This document shows, in pieces, positions 61,890 through 64,000 of a stretch of 64,000 bases of DNA. Numbering within the stretch: position 1 is the first letter of the stretch; every line of letters begins with the position of its first letter. The position numbers were made by a program, and so were the translations under genes. The DNA lies in assembly GCF_964033635.1 (NCBI RefSeq), contig NZ_OZ035533.1, positions 1,550,001 to 1,614,000 of the forward strand. The letters run 5' to 3'. The notes below the pieces were generated by a model that was not told the origin of the DNA, searched no databases, and saw nothing but the letters and a program-made list of their open reading frames with translations. Source of the stretch: Chitinophaga sp. MM2321 (GTDB taxonomy: Bacteria > Bacteroidota > Bacteroidia > Chitinophagales > Chitinophagaceae).

Positions 61890-63935
61890 ATGCATATTAT
61901 CCCTATGCACCTATTCCCTATGTTCTGCAAATCTGTTTTGGTAACCTTTGTAGCAACCTGTTTGTTTGGTTTTTTTGTGAACGCTCAGGAAGCTGGCAAA
62001 ATGAAATTTGGTAAAATATCCAAAGAAGAATTTAACCTGAAAAGTTTTGAGAAAGATACCGGGGCCCACGCCGTGGTAATCGCTGAAATCGGCTCCTCTT
62101 CATTTGAATCGGATGGGAGGGAACTACAGCTGGTTTATAAAGTACACCGGCGTATCAAAATCATCGACAAAAATGCCTATGGTCTTGCAACCGTAAGGAT
62201 TCAGCTGTATAGAGAAGGGCTTAACGAAGAAAAAGTCCGGAACCTGAAAGCAATTTCCTACAACCTGGAGAACGGAGATATTACAGAGACAAAAATGGAT
62301 AGTAAAAGCATCTTCACAGACAAGCAGGACAAGAACTGGACGATGAAGAAATTTACCCTGCCGGCCGTGAAGGAAGGGACTATTTTTGAATATACTTACA
62401 CCGTTGTATCCCCTTATTTCCGCTACCTGCGGTCATGGGAGTTCCAGGGGCCCTACCCGATACTGTGGAGTGAATATAGTGCCGCCATACTGGAATATTT
62501 TGACTACATGTTGATTCCACAGGGTTATGATACATACGCCGTGAAATCAAAAGAGTCTTCCCGCAGTACCTTTACCTTCCGCGTTGAAAGCCAGGGCGCT
62601 ACCGGTCCTTCCCAGACCGCAACAGCTACGCCTGGTGTTACAACTTATAAATGGGCGATGAAAGATGTACCGGCCATTAAGAATGAAGACTATATAACAA
62701 CCTTGGATAATTATGTGAACAAGGTGGAATTTCAATTGTCGTCCATCAACTGGCCGGGCAGGGAAAGAAAACCCGTACGCAATACCTGGTCCGGCCTGAT
62801 GACCGACCTGCTGAAAGATGAAGACTACGGTGAACAGCTGTCTAATAATAATGGTTTCCTGGGAGACATCGTAGATGAATTGACAAAGGATACTAAAACA
62901 AACCGGGAAAAAGCAGAGAAGATCTATTCCTGGGTGCGTGATAATTTCACCAACGAAGATTATTCAGGACTATGGATAAGGAAATCACTCAAATCAATTT
63001 TCAATGCAAGGAAGGGCGGTATAGCAGAAATCAACCTGCTGCTGGTAGCGATGCTGAAACGCGCCAAACTGGAGGCCTATCCTGTTATACTCAGCACCCG
63101 CGATAACGGGTATGTATTTTCGTATTATCCGTTACTGAACCGCTTTAACTATACTATTGCAGGACTGAACCTGGGCGATGAATTTGTGAACCTGGATGCT
63201 ACTGATCCTTTGCTGGGCTTTGGCAAATTGCCGGCAGCATGTTACAATGGTGAAGCCAGGATCGTAAATGATGTAGCTACACCACTGATGCTTTCCGCAG
63301 ACTCATTGAAGGAGCAGAAATTTACAAGTGTGATGATTGGTAAAGTAGAAAACGGTGAGATCACAGGTACTTTCCAGCAAAGACCTACCTACTTTGAATC
63401 TTATGATATCCGTCAACAGGTAAAGGCAAAAAATCAGGATGAATATTTTAAGAAGATACAAAAATCATATACAGGAGATATAACACTGGAAAATACCACC
63501 ATTGATGATCTCAAAAAGTTGGAGTCCTCCGTACTGGTGAAGTATGATTTTAAGATGGGGGTAGATGAGCAGAATTTAATGTATCTGAATCCACTCCTGG
63601 GAGAAGCGAACAAGCGCAACATCTTCAAAGCTGCGGAGCGCAAGTTTCCTGTGGAGATGCCTGCTGTATTTGATGAAGTATATTCCTTTAATATGGATGT
63701 ACCGGAAGGTTATGTTGTAGATGAATTACCCAAATCTTCCATGGCCAAGTATAATGGGGAGGAGGGCTTATTCCAGTACCTGATCCGCCAGGAGGAAAAT
63801 CATATCCAGTTACGTTGCAGGGTGAAACTCTCGAAGGCCGGGTTCACCCCGGAAGAATATCCTTCCCTGCGGGAATTTTTTGATCTTGTTGTGAAGAAAC
63901 AGGCCGAGCAGATTGTGTTTAAAAAGAAAAAATAA
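61890..63935 (+). CDS. DUF3857/transglutaminase-fold exported protein with degenerate active site
   Basis: A 681-aa protein with signal peptide (ending FFVNAQ). The N-terminal DUF3857 domain runs to about residue 230 (VYKVHRRIKIIDKNAYGLAT); the transglutaminase-like core spans about 330-430 (EKIYSWVRDNFTNEDYSG, ARKGGIAEINLLLVAML, EAYPVILSTRDNG); a C-terminal DUF3858-like beta domain follows. Where active members have Gly-Asp-Cys it reads GGIAE, and FNYTIAGL replaces the usual Phe-Asn-His, so no protease activity is expected. The start may instead be the ATG at 61920. The next gene starts 3 nt after the stop. Confidence 0.82.
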   Translation: MHIIPMHLFPMFCKSVLVTFVATCLFGFFVNAQEAGKMKFGKISKEEFNLKSFEKDTGAHAVVIAEIGSSSFESDGRELQLVYKVHRRIKIIDKNAYGLATVRIQLYREGLNEEKVRNLKAISYNLENGDITETKMDSKSIFTDKQDKNWTMKKFTLPAVKEGTIFEYTYTVVSPYFRYLRSWEFQGPYPILWSEYSAAILEYFDYMLIPQGYDTYAVKSKESSRSTFTFRVESQGATGPSQTATATPGVTTYKWAMKDVPAIKNEDYITTLDNYVNKVEFQLSSINWPGRERKPVRNTWSGLMTDLLKDEDYGEQLSNNNGFLGDIVDELTKDTKTNREKAEKIYSWVRDNFTNEDYSGLWIRKSLKSIFNARKGGIAEINLLLVAMLKRAKLEAYPVILSTRDNGYVFSYYPLLNRFNYTIAGLNLGDEFVNLDATDPLLGFGKLPAACYNGEARIVNDVATPLMLSADSLKEQKFTSVMIGKVENGEITGTFQQRPTYFESYDIRQQVKAKNQDEYFKKIQKSYTGDITLENTTIDDLKKLESSVLVKYDFKMGVDEQNLMYLNPLLGEANKRNIFKAAERKFPVEMPAVFDEVYSFNMDVPEGYVVDELPKSSMAKYNGEEGLFQYLIRQEENHIQLRCRVKLSKAGFTPEEYPSLREFFDLVVKKQAEQIVFKKKK

Positions 63936-63938
63936 GTC

Positions 63939-64000
63939 ATGGTAAAGCTGTTGCAGTTAGTTGCCTGTTTGTTACTGGCAATGTCATGTGCGCCTGTCTT
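63939..64000 (+). CDS. Lipoprotein, 5' end only
   Basis: Begins MVKLLQLVACLLLAMSCAPV, a lipoprotein signal with cysteine at residue 17, cut by the window edge. It follows the DUF3857 gene by 3 nt and is probably co-transcribed; in related genomes a second protein of the same type often comes next, but nothing beyond the signal is visible here. Confidence 0.6.
   Translation, partial: MVKLLQLVACLLLAMSCAPV

Noticed and set aside
1..64000. tRNA, rRNA, riboswitch, prophage or transposon genes
   Set aside because: I looked through the gaps between genes and saw no cloverleaf, known riboswitch core, integrase or transposase.

Overview
The window looks like chromosomal DNA from a glycan-degrading Bacteroidota, most likely a Chitinophaga-like member of the Chitinophagaceae. 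Signs of this are two SusC/SusD pairs, a giant hybrid two-component regulator, an ECF sigma/FecR pair feeding a SusC with an STN domain, a GSCFA protein, TAnnTTTG-type -7 promoter boxes and few strong Shine-Dalgarno sequences. The assignment is by gene content only. I saw no rRNA, tRNA, CRISPR array, transposase or phage gene.

Layout. 1-3.1 kb: end of a class I aldolase gene, then proB-proA on the minus strand. 3.2-5.1 kb: a lipoprotein, a small cysteine-rich ArsR regulator, and a decayed NmrA-like gene in a repeat-rich stretch. 5.1-11.8 kb: a TetR-controlled efflux operon (TolC, membrane fusion lipoprotein, two ATPases, two permeases) resembling YbhGFSR, with the ATPase split in two. 11.8-17.9 kb: two tandem MocR regulators, a CMD/AhpD-like protein, alkA-ogt for alkylation repair, and an EamA exporter; three promoters here share one cis-element. 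18-24.4 kb: a plus-strand housekeeping run (GNAT, Nudix, SpoU methyltransferase, HMG-CoA lyase, GSCFA), a lipase-like hydrolase and an unrecognised two-gene unit. 24.5-27 kb: SDR, LacX-like epimerase and a small outer-membrane barrel, with a perfect 41-bp-arm palindrome. 27-34.2 kb: a TetR-controlled RND efflux operon and an orphan GAF/PAS-like protein. 34.4-35.8 kb: a HAD phosphatase and an NrtR/AraR-type Nudix regulator.

35.8-60.5 kb holds two polysaccharide utilisation loci on the minus strand. PUL 1 (46.4 down to 35.9 kb) reads sigma - FecR - SusC(STN) - SusD - GDPD-like phosphodiesterase - GH2 beta-galactosidase. PUL 2 (60.5 down to 47.4 kb) reads HTCS - (34-aa membrane peptide) - GH31 with PA14 - SusC - SusD - surface lipoprotein. 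The window closes with queG (minus) and a DUF3857/transglutaminase-fold protein (plus) that lacks the expected catalytic residues.

The strongest unexplained signals are regulatory. Matching operator-like sequences link each TetR gene to its efflux operon and link the MocR genes to the EamA exporter. An AAACACG-type motif recurs upstream of the HTCS, GH31 and SusC genes. A family of long intergenic palindromes and a set of probably leaderless genes also stand out. I found no wholly new defence or mobile system. The best candidate for an undescribed unit is the two-gene module at 23.1-24.4 kb.
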